Assembly (NCBI RefSeq): GCF_026626745.1
Contig: NZ_JAPNJW010000002.1
Span: forward strand, 4,302,151-4,366,150
DNA length: 64,000 bases
Reading direction: 5' to 3'
From: Nannocystis sp. RBIL2
GTDB taxonomy: Bacteria > Myxococcota_A > Polyangia > Nannocystales > Nannocystaceae
Part shown: one piece after another, positions 31,142 through 40,916 of the stretch
How positions within the stretch are numbered: position 1 is the stretch's first letter
How the letters are laid out: each line of letters opens with the position of its first letter
Translations under genes and position numbers: made by a program
The notes under the pieces: model-generated
Database searches by the model: none
What the model was told of the DNA's origin: nothing
What the model saw: only the letters and a program-made list of their open reading frames with translations

Positions 31142-32539
31142 ATGCCCGCCGATCCTCGCCTCGATCCCGAAGCGCTCGCCGCCCTCCAGGGCGAATTCCG
31201 CGGCGAGCTCGTCGACCCCGCGCACCCCCGCTACGACGCCGCCCGCGCGGTGTGGAACGCCCGCATCGATCGCCGGCCGGCGCTCGTCGCCCGCTGCACC
31301 GGCGTCGCCGACGTCGTCGCCGCGGTCCGCTTCGCCCGCGCCCGCGGCCTGCTCCTCGCGGTCCGCGGCGGCGGCCACGACGTCGCCGGCAACGCGGTGT
31401 GCGAGGGCGGCCTCGTCCTCGACATGAGCGGCATGAAGGGCGTGCGCGTCGACCCGGCGCGCCGGACCGTGCACGCGCAGGCCGGACTGACCTGGAACGA
31501 GCTCGACCGCGAGACCCAGGTGTTCGGCCTGGCGACCACCGGCGGCCAGTGTTCGAAGACCGGCGTCGTCGGCGTCGGCCTCGGCGGCGGGGTCGGCTGG
31601 CTCATGCGCCAGCACGGCCTCACCGTCGACAACATCCTCGCGGTCGACCTCGTCACCGCCGACGGCCGGTGCCTCACCGCCAGCGCCGACCAGCACCCCG
31701 AGCTCTACTGGGGCCTGCGCGGCGGCGGCGGCAACTTCGGCGTCGTCACCGGCATCGAGCTGCGCCTGCACCCGGTCGAGCGCATGGTCGTCGGCGTCTT
31801 CATGCACCCGGCCGAGCGCTTCGCCGAGGCCCTGCGCGCCTTCCAGGCCAGCGCCGCCGCCGAGCCGGACGAGATGTGCAGCGTCCTGCTCTGCGCCGAG
31901 ATGCCGGCCATGCCGACGGTCCCTCCGGAGATGCGCGGCGTCCTCGGCGTCATCATCGTCGCCAGCTACCACGGCCCGCTCGCCGCCGCCGAGCAGGCCT
32001 TCGCGCCGCTGCGCCGGTTCGGCCCGCCGACCGCCGAGATGGTGCGCGAGGTGCCCTACACCACGCTGCAGACCATGTTCGACGGCGGGCCCGCGGCCTC
32101 CTACGGCAACGGCCAGTGCATGCGCTCCGAGTTCTTCGCCGACCTGTCCGACGCCGCCATCGCCGTCGTCGAGGACCAGCTGCGCCGCGCCCCGTCGCCG
32201 ATGTGTGGCTTCGAGCTGCTCCACCTCGGCGGCGCCGTCGCTCGCGTCCCCGAGGACGCGACCGCCTTCCCGCGCCGTGACGCCCCCTGGTTCGGCCTGT
32301 TCCAGTCGACCTGGAAGGACCTCGGCGACAGCGACCGCCACCTGCGCTGGACCGTCGACGCGTGGCAGGCCCTGCGGCCGTTCGCGCTCGGCGGCACCTA
32401 TGCGAACTACGTCGACGACGAGCCGCAGGAGCGCATCGCCGAGGCCTTCGGCCCCGCCAAATACGGCCGCCTCGTCGACCTCAAGCGCGCCTGGGACCCG
32501 GACAACTTCTTCCGCATGAACAAGAACATCCGCCCGTGA
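31142..32539 (+). CDS. FAD-linked oxidase of the berberine-bridge-enzyme family
   Basis: This 465-residue flavoprotein has an FAD-binding type 4 domain (about 35-210) and a BBE C-terminal motif. RGGGHDVAGN carries the His expected to bind FAD covalently. GGQCSKTG carries the Cys found in bicovalently flavinylated members. GLGGGVGWL and GGGGNFGVVTG are the usual FAD loops, and the end reads YANYVDDEP...WDPDNFFRMNKNI. It lies 72 bp after the NRPS-PKS stop on the same strand, so it is probably a tailoring oxidase for the NRPS-PKS product. Members of this family oxidise alcohols, amines or C-H bonds and form rings or double bonds; which applies here is unknown. Confidence 0.9.
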   Translation: MPADPRLDPEALAALQGEFRGELVDPAHPRYDAARAVWNARIDRRPALVARCTGVADVVAAVRFARARGLLLAVRGGGHDVAGNAVCEGGLVLDMSGMKGVRVDPARRTVHAQAGLTWNELDRETQVFGLATTGGQCSKTGVVGVGLGGGVGWLMRQHGLTVDNILAVDLVTADGRCLTASADQHPELYWGLRGGGGNFGVVTGIELRLHPVERMVVGVFMHPAERFAEALRAFQASAAAEPDEMCSVLLCAEMPAMPTVPPEMRGVLGVIIVASYHGPLAAAEQAFAPLRRFGPPTAEMVREVPYTTLQTMFDGGPAASYGNGQCMRSEFFADLSDAAIAVVEDQLRRAPSPMCGFELLHLGGAVARVPEDATAFPRRDAPWFGLFQSTWKDLGDSDRHLRWTVDAWQALRPFALGGTYANYVDDEPQERIAEAFGPAKYGRLVDLKRAWDPDNFFRMNKNIRP

Positions 32540-33309
32540 CCGGCGGACCCTCCGCTCGCTGCTGAATACTCTTCAACGCGGCGAGAGAGGCGAGCCGAAC
32601 CGCCTGCTGCCTCGATTCGCGCGGCTGCGACGATTCCCTGCACCTCGCCGGCGCCTCGCCGCAATCGGCCCGGGGCCCCGCGCGGTCGCCTGTCCGGCCT
32701 CCGCTCGCCCGCCGGCCGGTACACGCAATTCCTGCTCGACGAGGGGGTCTCCTCGCCGCGGGAATGCGTTCGAGCCCCCGCTGAATTGAGGGGAGAGCAG
32801 CCTGGTTTTCGTTCACTCCAATTCTCGGGTCTCTCTATTCGAAAAATGAAGAAAAGAATACCCAGCCGTGGGAACACGACTGTCCTCTTCTCGCCCGGTC
32901 GAGACCGCCCTCAATTTACCCGTGACGGATCGCGGTCACAATCAGCGGCTGCTCACGCGCCGCGCTCGCGGCTTTCGGGGCGCGTGCGTCCACCCACGTG
33001 AAGCAGAATGCTCGCTGCGGCCCGCAGCCGGGCCCGAATCGACCGTGACGTGCGGGAGTACGTCGACGATGGCGAGGCGCGTGCAACTCGGCAGGCTCCT
33101 CGTCGGCGCCCTTCCGTCGGAGCCTCGCTCGCGCGAGCGCGAGAGTTTTTCGACATTCGACGTACCCTCGTCCGCACCTCCACCCACCCTAAAATCAAAC
33201 CCGCTGCCGCCGGCACGGCAGCGACGACCGCGGCGAGTCGGGCGCCGGGCCCGCCGGGAAAAACAATCATGGTGGCGTCGCTGGGGGCTGCCCGCTATCC
33301 TGCCCGCCC
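32540..33309. other. Intergenic region, no gene seen
   Basis: This 770-bp gap after the FAD oxidase has several locally AT-richer patches (around 32790-32930) and no open frame with natural composition. It probably contains the end of the biosynthetic transcript and the promoter of the next lipoprotein gene; I could not place either. Confidence 0.45.
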
Positions 33310-34497
33310 ATGCTTGGTAGCAATCTCGAGACTGTCTTTGTGCGAGTGATGGCGAGCCTCGGGCTCATGTTGGCGGCCTGTTCTTCGAACGGCAACGACT
33401 CGGCCGGGGTGACCGACGGCGCGACGAGCTCGTCCACCGACGCGAGCGAGACCGACGCGCAGACGACGACCGACACCACGGTCACGCCGCCCACGAGCAC
33501 GAGCGGCGAGTCGGCCTCCGAGACCGGCACCACCACCACGACCACCGCGCCGACCTCGACGACCGACGCCACCACGGAGCCCGTCGACCCGAGCGAGACG
33601 ACGACGACCGACCCCACGGCGACGACCACCGACGCCACCACGACGACCACGACCGACGGCACCACCACCACCGACGGCACCACCACCACGACCAGCACTA
33701 CCGACACCTCGAGCACGACCGACCAGCCGCCCGACTGCGTGCCGACCGAGGACGTCGAGGTCACCTGCGACAACATCGACAACGACTGCGACTCGAACGT
33801 CGACAACATCGACGCCGGCAACGACGGCATCTGCGACTGCCTCAACATCGGCATCCTCGGCGACATGGGCTACGCGCCGAGCGCGGACTTCCAGGCCTGG
33901 CTCGAAGACCAGGGCTCCGCCGTCACCCGCACCAAGCTGCTCAACAACCCCGGCGTGGTCACCCCGGCGTTCCTCGCCAACTACGACCTCGTCCTGATCG
34001 ACCGCATCGAGCGGGCGCTCAGCGCCGACGAGGCCGCCGCGCTCGAGGCCTTCGTCAAGGACGACGGCCGCGGCATGATCACCCTCATCGGCTACAACTT
34101 CGACAACCAAAACCCGGTCCCCGAGCGCGACCGGGCCAACTCCGCCCTGGCCCCGTTCGGCCTGGCCTACGAGGGCGCCTACTTCGGCGACGGCGTCATC
34201 CCGACCTTCGATCCGGTCCACCCGATCTCCATGGGCATCTCCGACGTCAACTTCGCCGGCGGCATCCAGCCCGTCGACGTCGAGAACCAGGGCACCTCGG
34301 AGGTGTTCGCCACCGTGCAGGCGTCCAACGCCGGCATCGCCCACCAGACCGACATGGAAGGCGGCCGCGTGGTCGTGTGGGGCGACGAGTGGATCACCTT
34401 CGACAGCGACTGGCAGGGCTACGCCGACGTCCAGCAGTTCTGGGTGAACATGGTCGGCTGGGCCAAGCCGAAGGACTTCTGCGGCGCCCCGCAGTGA
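33310..34497 (+). CDS. Outer-surface lipoprotein with long Thr-rich linker
   Basis: This 395-residue predicted lipoprotein starts MLGSNLETVFVRVMASLGLMLAAC, giving lipobox LAAC. Residues about 30-137 are a low-complexity Thr/Ser/Asp linker that would hold the domain away from the membrane. A Cys/Asp-rich motif follows (CDNIDNDCDSNVDNID, like the putative metal-binding motif of myxobacterial surface proteins). The folded C-terminal 220 residues begin LNIGILGDMGYAPS. This domain resembles class I glutamine-amidotransferase-like/ThuA-type 'trehalose-utilisation' folds in its order of hydrophobic strands, but I see no catalytic Cys, so it is better left as unknown function. Confidence 0.85.
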   Translation: MLGSNLETVFVRVMASLGLMLAACSSNGNDSAGVTDGATSSSTDASETDAQTTTDTTVTPPTSTSGESASETGTTTTTTAPTSTTDATTEPVDPSETTTTDPTATTTDATTTTTTDGTTTTDGTTTTTSTTDTSSTTDQPPDCVPTEDVEVTCDNIDNDCDSNVDNIDAGNDGICDCLNIGILGDMGYAPSADFQAWLEDQGSAVTRTKLLNNPGVVTPAFLANYDLVLIDRIERALSADEAAALEAFVKDDGRGMITLIGYNFDNQNPVPERDRANSALAPFGLAYEGAYFGDGVIPTFDPVHPISMGISDVNFAGGIQPVDVENQGTSEVFATVQASNAGIAHQTDMEGGRVVVWGDEWITFDSDWQGYADVQQFWVNMVGWAKPKDFCGAPQ

Positions 34498-34844
34498 GCC
34501 GCGAGAGAGCCGCCGCCGCGCCGACGCGCGGCGGCGCCGGTAGCGAATGACGAGCCGATCGCCCCGCCGACCGGCGGCCTCGCCCGCGGCCGCGCGGGCC
34601 CTCGCAAACGAAATGCGCAATCACACCGCCGCCAAGGCGAGGTGAAGCGGTTGTTTCGTCGGGAGACCCGTGAACCGGCGCCCGGGTTGATCCCAGGCGC
34701 GTCTCCATCCGACTAAATCGTTCGAGGTAGGTGTGGACCTCACCTTCTTGCGGATGAAAGCTCGAGGCTCGGGCTTGTAAGCTCGCGGGCTGCAAGGGAT
34801 ACTAGCCACGAAATCCCGATAAGGGAGGGGCATTTAATTACACT
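34498..34844. other. Intergenic region before the first paralogous membrane protein
   Basis: No gene or remnant was recognised. GC falls toward the 3' end of the gap. GGGAGGGGC lies about 15 bases before the next ATG and is a possible ribosome binding site with long spacing. Confidence 0.4.
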
Positions 34845-35945
34845 ATGACTACCTTCACCTTTTCCAAGGAGCTGGCCCCTGTCCCGATTAGCTGGGAATT
34901 GCTAGAGCAGTGTGAGACATCCCTGCTACTCCAGATCACCCAGGACTTCTATGTCGACCCCGAGGGGATTCGGACAACGCTTACGCTAATATCGCAAGAA
35001 TACTCAGAGATGGCGAGTGGGGTGCAGCACTACAGCGCACGGAAACTCCCAGAGGGATGCGAGGTAGCGATATTATCCATCAGGTGCGAGCAAATCGGCT
35101 TGGATTTGAGCTTCGAACTGTCTCCGATTCAACGAGGAAAGATCTATCTCTCGGGAAAGGCCGACTTCGATCGATCCGGAACGCGGCTCAAGGGTTTGTG
35201 GAGCGCTCTCGAGGCGTTGCTCAGGAGCCGTGCCCTACCCACGAAACTTCCCCAGCCAAGTACGTCCCAGATGTCAGCCCGGATCCCTTCTTGCAGGATC
35301 GGCGGCGAGAATCTGACGAAACTCGGGCAGTATGTCGACGCCGCACTCAAGCAGTTCCTAGGCCAGGCACATCGTCTCGTCGAGGATATCGATATCGTCG
35401 TTGACACACGGAACGGGAGCCGCGCCGTGCCTTCACTCGGTGACGTCTGCGACATTCTCGATGAGGTCCGGAAGGTGGATGTGCGCATTCGACGCGGGTC
35501 AAAGGACCGATCGGCGGACGTTACGATCACTCTGGACCCGAAGAGCAGAGAGAATCAGCTCTCTGTTTCTCTGTCTGCATTCGACGATCCAAGCTCGCTC
35601 TCGGAGGGAGCTAAGATCGTCCAGGGTCTCACGGTGAGGATCGCTAGCAGGCGCACGTATCACCACGTCCTGTACTGGGGACCTCATCGGGGTTTGCTGG
35701 CGTACATGGGGATCGTGTTCATTTGCGAGCTGTTTCTTCTTTCCGACCGTGTCTCGGCCGTTATTCTGCTGCCTTTGCTCATGCTCCCGTTCGCGGTCAT
35801 GGCGGCACGGCGACGGTTCCCCTACATCGTGTTCGAGCCCTTCAAGCTCGCTACGTTCGATCAGGTCCTGACTGTTGTCGTCCCGGCGGTGTTCACCCTG
35901 GTGCTCCTACCCGTCGTGATCACCTGGCTTTCGGGAGCGGACTGA
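34845..35945 (+). CDS. Uncharacterised membrane-anchored protein, paralogue A
   Basis: This 366-residue protein has no recognised family. It has a soluble N-terminal domain ending near IGLDLSFELSPI, a second soluble domain (about 150-280; LTKLGQYVDAALKQFL then strands), and a C-terminal membrane region with three hydrophobic segments (about 286-303, 306-324 and 342-363) separated by RRRFPYIVFEPF. The ATG at 34845 starts the only good frame. Base composition is clearly lower in GC than its neighbours, which suggests horizontal acquisition. The same layout and several motifs recur in the protein at 39172-40407, so the two form a small paralogous family in this locus. Confidence 0.8.
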   Translation: MTTFTFSKELAPVPISWELLEQCETSLLLQITQDFYVDPEGIRTTLTLISQEYSEMASGVQHYSARKLPEGCEVAILSIRCEQIGLDLSFELSPIQRGKIYLSGKADFDRSGTRLKGLWSALEALLRSRALPTKLPQPSTSQMSARIPSCRIGGENLTKLGQYVDAALKQFLGQAHRLVEDIDIVVDTRNGSRAVPSLGDVCDILDEVRKVDVRIRRGSKDRSADVTITLDPKSRENQLSVSLSAFDDPSSLSEGAKIVQGLTVRIASRRTYHHVLYWGPHRGLLAYMGIVFICELFLLSDRVSAVILLPLLMLPFAVMAARRRFPYIVFEPFKLATFDQVLTVVVPAVFTLVLLPVVITWLSGAD

Positions 35946-36109
35946 CAGCAGGTATCACATGGGTTGATGCCGCATCACTTTGGCGAGACATGCGCAGAGG
36001 CGCAGTGCGACGGAAAGACGATTTTCGTTTACGGTGATCCTATTCTTTGCATGAAAGACGAGAGCGCTCTCAACTGCTGCACCGACTCGAACTGAGCAGC
36101 GAGCGCCCC

Positions 36110-36361
36110 TCATACCCCGCCCCCCGTGATCACGCGGATCGAGTCGCGCTCGGGTGTGCGGGGGTCGCTGGCGAGGCGGAGGATCTGGTCGTCGGGGACG
36201 ACGTACAGGTCCTCCATCGGGCGCATGTGGTGGACGGCGCGAGCGCCGATCCGGATGTCCTTGACGGCGAGGACGCCGGGCACGGCGCCGACGACCGCCT
36301 CGATGGTGAGGCGCTGCAGCGGGGCGCCGAAGGTGAAGGTGTCGGGGGCGAAGTAGCCGGG
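36110..36361 (-). pseudogene. C-terminal fragment of a putative phage-like/contractile-injection baseplate assembly protein
   Basis: The fragment reads GPGYFAPDTFTFGAPLQRLTI, then AVVGAVPGVLAVKDIRIG, and ends ILRLASDPRTPERDSIRVI. This is the typical tail of 'putative baseplate assembly protein' (GpJ-like) sequences of phages and extracellular contractile systems. Only about 80 residues remain, with no start and no neighbouring tail, sheath or spike genes. Confidence 0.6.
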
Positions 36362-36484
36362 GCCTGTCGACCCTGACGAGGTCCAGGCGCCTTGCTGCGC
36401 CCGGCGCCGCGCCGGCCAGCGGTGCGACTCGCTCAGCGCGAGCGCCAAGGCGCCTCCGACGAATTCGGCGTCGGAGGGAGCCTG

Positions 36485-38482
36485 TCACGGCGTGAACTTC
36501 GCCAAATACACATGATAGCCGCCGTTCCCGAGGCTGACGGCGAGGAACACGTGCCCGTCCGGACCGACGACGACGCCGTGACCGCCGTGGTCGACGTAGC
36601 CGATATTGTAGCGCTTATACCAGATAAAGTCGCCCGTGGGATCGAGCTTGTCGAGATGGACCTGTTTGTCGGGGTTGTAGCCGGCCTGCAAGATATTGCC
36701 CGCGGCGTCGAGCGCGAGCGCGTAGCTGGTGCCAGCGGCAGCATACGTATCGCTCCACTGCAGCGCGCCCTCGGCGTCGAACTCGCCGAGCCACATCGCC
36801 GGCGCCTCATCGCCGACGTAGAACTTGCCGCTGACGAGGATCTCCCCGCTCGGCCGCAACGTCACCGCATACGCCGTCCCGCCGCCGCCGTCGTAGTCGG
36901 GGTACGGATTGGCCGACCACAGGAGATCGCCGTCGGGCGTGAACTTGCCGAGCCACAGGTTGCCGCCGCGCTCCTGGCCGGCGACGAAGATGTCGTCGAA
37001 CGGATCGATCGCCACCGCGTTCGCCGAGTCCATCGAGCCCGCAATCGGCCCGTCATGGAGCTGCGTCCACACCTCGTCGCCGGCGGCCGTGTACTTGCGG
37101 ATCCACACGTCGCGCTTGCTCGGCGCTGCGTTCGCCTCGGAGTCACCGACGACCACGATCGCGCCGGTCGAGTCCTCGGCGATCCCGTAGGCATGGGCGC
37201 TGTAGGGGGCCGCGTATTGGCGCGTCCACACCTCGTCGCCGGCAACGGTGCGCCGCTCGATGTAGGCGGTGCCCTGAAAATTGCCGCCGCTCCAGCGATA
37301 GCCGGCGATCAGGACGTCGCCGTTGCTCGCCACTGCCACCCCCTTGGGGATGAACGACAGGGGGTCCACCAGAGTGCGGGACCCGTCGACGTAGTGGGCC
37401 CAGGCGAGCCCGCCGACGTTGCTGGCGAAGTTGGACGAGACGAGCGCGAGGTTGCCGTTCGGGTCGGCGGCCGCGGCCTCCAGCCTGCCCCCGTACAGGT
37501 CGTGCTTGGTCTCCCACAGCTTGTAGCCCGGCGTCACCGTGCAGTCGGGCTCGCAGCCGTCGTTCTTGATCATGTCGGCGTCGTCGCACTCCTCCATGCC
37601 GGTCCATACGACCCCGTCGCCGCACTTCGCTGACACGCAATCGTTGCGACAGGCGTCCTGGTCATCGTCGTTGGCGTCGTCGCACTCCTCGACCCCAGCC
37701 CGCACGAAGCCGTCACCGCACGTGGCTTGCTTGCACAACGACGTGCACGAGTCATGGTCGAGCACGTTGCCGTCGTCGCAGTCCTCGCCTGGGTCCATCT
37801 CGCCGTCGCCGCACTCGGTCCCGCCGCGGGTGGTCGAATCGCTGCTGCTGTCGGACTCACTCGTGCCGGTCGAGCCGGTCGTCTCGCCTTGCTCGGCCGC
37901 GAACACGCAGATGTCGAAGCTGGCGAGGCACTGCATACCCGCGGGGCAAGACTTTCCGCCCGAGCAATCGAGCACGCAGGCGGTCTGCTCGTCCTGCAGG
38001 ATCGGCACGCACTTCGACACCGCCGTCGCGCCGGCGGGGTCGACAAAGCAGTCGCAGTCGTCGCTGCAGCCGAGCGAGCAGATGCCGAAGCTCGGCGCGT
38101 CGGGGTCGTCGACGATGCACAACGGAGAGGACCCGGCGCACGACTCCCCGTGCACACAATCGTGATAGCTCTCCTCGGGCCTCTCGGGGCAGGCGCCGTC
38201 ATCGCTCGTGCTCGTCGTGCTGCTCATATTCCCTGTCGTCGAGGTGCTCGTCGCATCAGGGGTCGTCGGCTCGAGGCTCGTCGGCGTCGTCGTCGTGAGA
38301 CTGGTCATCGTCGATGTCATCGCCGCGTCACCGGTGGAGTCCTGCGCGGCCGTCGTGCCGTCGCTGCCGGTCACGGGCGTGCCGGTCGAGTCGAGGCCGC
38401 TGTCGTTCGGGCAGCCAGCAGAGGTCCATAGCGAGATCCATACGACGGCTGTTCCGCCGCCACGTCGATGATTCATCTTCAT
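36485..38482 (-). CDS. Lipoprotein with DUF4215 cysteine-rich repeats and a C-terminal beta-propeller
   Basis: This 665-residue surface protein starts MKMNHRRGGGTAVVWISLWTSAGC, a plausible lipoprotein signal. A Ser/Thr-rich linker runs to about residue 95. A Cys-rich region follows, then three DUF4215 repeats (CGDGEMDPGEDCDDGN, CGDGFVRAGVEECDDAN, CGDGVVWTGMEECDDAD). The last 300 residues are SBBP-like propeller blades with recurring patterns (GDEVWTRQY, GDEVWTQLH, GDLLWSANP, GALQWSDTY, GDFIWYKRY). The ATG at 38482 was chosen because it starts the signal peptide. Such proteins are abundant in Nannocystineae; their role is unknown, possibly adhesion or Ca-dependent binding. Confidence 0.88.
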   Translation of the reverse strand: MKMNHRRGGGTAVVWISLWTSAGCPNDSGLDSTGTPVTGSDGTTAAQDSTGDAAMTSTMTSLTTTTPTSLEPTTPDATSTSTTGNMSSTTSTSDDGACPERPEESYHDCVHGESCAGSSPLCIVDDPDAPSFGICSLGCSDDCDCFVDPAGATAVSKCVPILQDEQTACVLDCSGGKSCPAGMQCLASFDICVFAAEQGETTGSTGTSESDSSSDSTTRGGTECGDGEMDPGEDCDDGNVLDHDSCTSLCKQATCGDGFVRAGVEECDDANDDDQDACRNDCVSAKCGDGVVWTGMEECDDADMIKNDGCEPDCTVTPGYKLWETKHDLYGGRLEAAAADPNGNLALVSSNFASNVGGLAWAHYVDGSRTLVDPLSFIPKGVAVASNGDVLIAGYRWSGGNFQGTAYIERRTVAGDEVWTRQYAAPYSAHAYGIAEDSTGAIVVVGDSEANAAPSKRDVWIRKYTAAGDEVWTQLHDGPIAGSMDSANAVAIDPFDDIFVAGQERGGNLWLGKFTPDGDLLWSANPYPDYDGGGGTAYAVTLRPSGEILVSGKFYVGDEAPAMWLGEFDAEGALQWSDTYAAAGTSYALALDAAGNILQAGYNPDKQVHLDKLDPTGDFIWYKRYNIGYVDHGGHGVVVGPDGHVFLAVSLGNGGYHVYLAKFTP

Positions 38483-38776
38483 TGGAGGCGACGCTACAGG
38501 CGTAAAGGCCGGGCTGCCATCGCCCTCCTGCGCATTCATGGTGACCCAACTCATCCTTCGCCACTTACTTCTGGGCGTTCTCGCGCACAAGGGCGGCCTC
38601 CGCTCGAGCCCGGCGCCGAACTGCTGCTCATCGCCCGTGTGCGAAGCTTGGCCGCCTGCCGCGCAGGCCGCTGCCAAGGCCGGGTGGACCGCGGTCGCTG
38701 GGCCAACGAGGCGAGATTTCCGCCACCTGGGCGCCGCTGTTCAACCTGCTGACGATGGTGGCGGTCGCGCCCCCAC

Positions 38777-39015
38777 GATGATGCGGTCGGCATCGAGGTC
38801 GAAGATCGCTGCGGCGGCCTGTCCCCGGAAGCACAAGAACAGATGTTCGACCTGAAGACGAGTCGGGCCCGCGCGCCGCGGAGCTACGGGTTCGGCCTGG
38901 CGATCGCCCGCCAGGCCGTCGAAGCTCACGGCGGCACCTTGAGCGTCAGCGATCTGCCGCACGTCGGTGCGTGTTCACCGTCTTGGTTCCTCGCACGCAG
39001 CGTCTAGCCTCATGA
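38777..39015 (+). pseudogene. ATPase-domain tail of a histidine kinase, frameshifted
   Basis: The frame encodes DDAVGIEVEDRCGGLSPEAQ, then GFGLAIARQAVEAHGGTLSV (G2 box of an HATPase_c domain). After a one-base deletion near 38968 it continues in another frame as CVFTVLVPRTQRLAS and a stop. The dimerisation domain and sensor are absent. It faces a response-regulator HTH remnant on the other strand 15 bp away. Confidence 0.75.
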
Positions 39016-39029
39016 AATGTTAGAAAGGC

Positions 39030-39119
39030 TCACCCGGGGCGCGACCGCGGGTTGACCAGCCTGAGCTTGGTCATGCGGCGCCGCAGCGCGTGTCGGGTGA
39101 TGCCCAGCAATTTGGCGCG
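39030..39119 (-). pseudogene. Fis-type HTH tail of a response regulator
   Basis: Thirty codons read RAKLLGITRHALRRRMTKLRL followed by a short tail and a stop. This is the C-terminal helix-turn-helix (HTH_8) of NtrC-like regulators. Nothing upstream continues the gene. With the adjacent histidine kinase tail it suggests a deleted two-component system. Confidence 0.7.
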
Positions 39120-39171
39120 CCGATGATGGAACCGACGCGCACGAGCGCCTCAAGGCAACTGAGACACGCTG

Positions 39172-40407
39172 TCAGAGCTGAGCTCTCATGCGTTCGATGA
39201 TCACCGGGAGCAGGACGCCTAGCAAGAGGAACTTGCAGACGCCGATCCAGGCTCTCCGGCGCCGTTCCGACTCGCGGTTGAAGAATATCGTGTAAGGGTA
39301 AAGTCGAGGGACGGCAAAGGGGGTGATGTACGACGCGATGGCCAATAGGCCGAACGTCATCAGGACCCCGGGAGTCTCGCCGAGCTTCACGACACAGCCG
39401 GCGCTGACGGCGATCCCGAGGATCGTGCACAGAACCAAGAGCAAACCGTTGTGAGCGAGTTTGTGATTGTTCCGCACCGGGCGGGTGCCTACGGTCACCT
39501 GATTGTAGATGTCATTGGTAAATTGGGCCGCATTCGGGAGATCTCCTTTGATGTGCAGCGTGGCTTCGGAGAGGGTGAACTTCAGCTCGATGAAAACTCC
39601 CTTCAATGTCACGGGATTCACGTCGTAGCTGTCGGCGTCTGCTTGGGATGTGAAGATCCACATGCAGAGCTTGACCTCGCGGGTCTTGTCCGGGAAATAT
39701 CCGCCCTCGTACCTCCGCTCGAGCGAATCTCCCGAGTTGTACGTGTCGGCGCTCGCGGGCCCCTTCACCGAGATCAGCGAGCGATAGCTGGCGACTTCGC
39801 TGGCCAGACCGCGTGCAGTCGCTCTACATAGCTCCTCCAGTTTCTGCAGCGTGGAGATCGACAATTTAATCGAGGTAACTTCTCGAGTCTCGTCTACGGC
39901 GCCTGTCTCTGGCAGGACGGATCGTGTATGGCTCTCAGGTAACGTCGCCAGTGTCCGTGTGATGATCTCCAGCAGAGTGTTCGGCGCTAGGCCGGCGGTC
40001 AGCGTGAGAAAGACGGTCTCGGGTGACAGCTCTAGGCGCGCATGGAGACCGATCGTAGCGGCATCGGCGAGAATTACGACCCCTACCAACTCGCCGGCGG
40101 GCGCTAGATCGGTCTTTTGGAGTTCGGTGCCTGTCCACGTGCAGCCGCTTCCCTCCGCCTGAAAATGCCATTGTATGTCGGCATCGCGCGCAATCGGCGC
40201 AATATTTCTCAGTAGAGCGTCTCGGGTCGACACGAGGTTGTCATGAATCAAGGCTATTCCGGGGCGGGAGCGTGTCGCCGAGCTGAGGCAGAATGGGCTG
40301 CCGAGCTCATCCTCGTCGACCCTGGCGAAGTCTCCACGGAACAGCGGCGCGATGTTTCTTCCGTATGCTGCCATAATATTGGCATGTGCGATATGAAGAT
40401 CTTCCAT
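39172..40407 (-). CDS. Uncharacterised membrane-anchored protein, paralogue B
   Basis: This 411-residue protein from the ATG at 40407 is unrecognised; the open frame extends to a TTG at 40515. Its plan copies that of the protein at 34845-35945. There is a soluble N-terminal domain ending IGLHARLELSPE, then a second soluble domain (LSISTLQKLEELC...). Three C-terminal hydrophobic segments follow, separated by RLYPYTIFF, with LLPVII in the last helix against LLPVVI in paralogue A. GC content is low relative to flanking genes. It lies on the opposite strand, with fragments of other genes between the two copies. Confidence 0.78.
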   Translation of the reverse strand: MEDLHIAHANIMAAYGRNIAPLFRGDFARVDEDELGSPFCLSSATRSRPGIALIHDNLVSTRDALLRNIAPIARDADIQWHFQAEGSGCTWTGTELQKTDLAPAGELVGVVILADAATIGLHARLELSPETVFLTLTAGLAPNTLLEIITRTLATLPESHTRSVLPETGAVDETREVTSIKLSISTLQKLEELCRATARGLASEVASYRSLISVKGPASADTYNSGDSLERRYEGGYFPDKTREVKLCMWIFTSQADADSYDVNPVTLKGVFIELKFTLSEATLHIKGDLPNAAQFTNDIYNQVTVGTRPVRNNHKLAHNGLLLVLCTILGIAVSAGCVVKLGETPGVLMTFGLLAIASYITPFAVPRLYPYTIFFNRESERRRRAWIGVCKFLLLGVLLPVIIERMRAQL

Positions 40408-40916
40408 GACGAAGGCGATTCTCGCCCATAACCGTTCCGCGGAGCAAGGGGATTTGCGCGAGCCGGAAATACTCGTGAAGCGAAGCGCTGGGTGGCGCTC
40501 GGTCAGTCCGCGCAAGTGCGGCGGGCCGCGGCATCGACTGACACCGTGATATTTCGGGGCGCCGTCCTCGCCAGCGACCGCTCGTCGGAAGCGAGGGAGC
40601 GGACACGAAGTGTGGCAGGCTGCGCTGACCCGCTGCCACCCAGGTCGCGAATTCCCTCATGCGTCAGAGTTGAAAGTCCCCGGTAAAACCCTTGCTCCGG
40701 CAGTCTCGAGGTGGGATGAAATGCATTATAGGGAGATGGTGCCACCGAAGACGCACATTGCACGACACAATTTGTCTAAGCGGTGGCACCACGACGGCAC
40801 TCTGTTCGGGCCGTGCGCACGCTCCCTCTTGACCGTCGCCGACCCTCCATCGACAGAGCCAGCTCCCTGCACGCGACCGCTCGCGTGAATGAGCAAAGTG
40901 AGGGCTTCGCCGGCGC
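40408..40916. other. Intergenic region upstream of paralogue B
   Basis: No gene or recognisable remnant is seen, apart from a possible upstream extension of paralogue B to the TTG at 40515. Confidence 0.4.
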
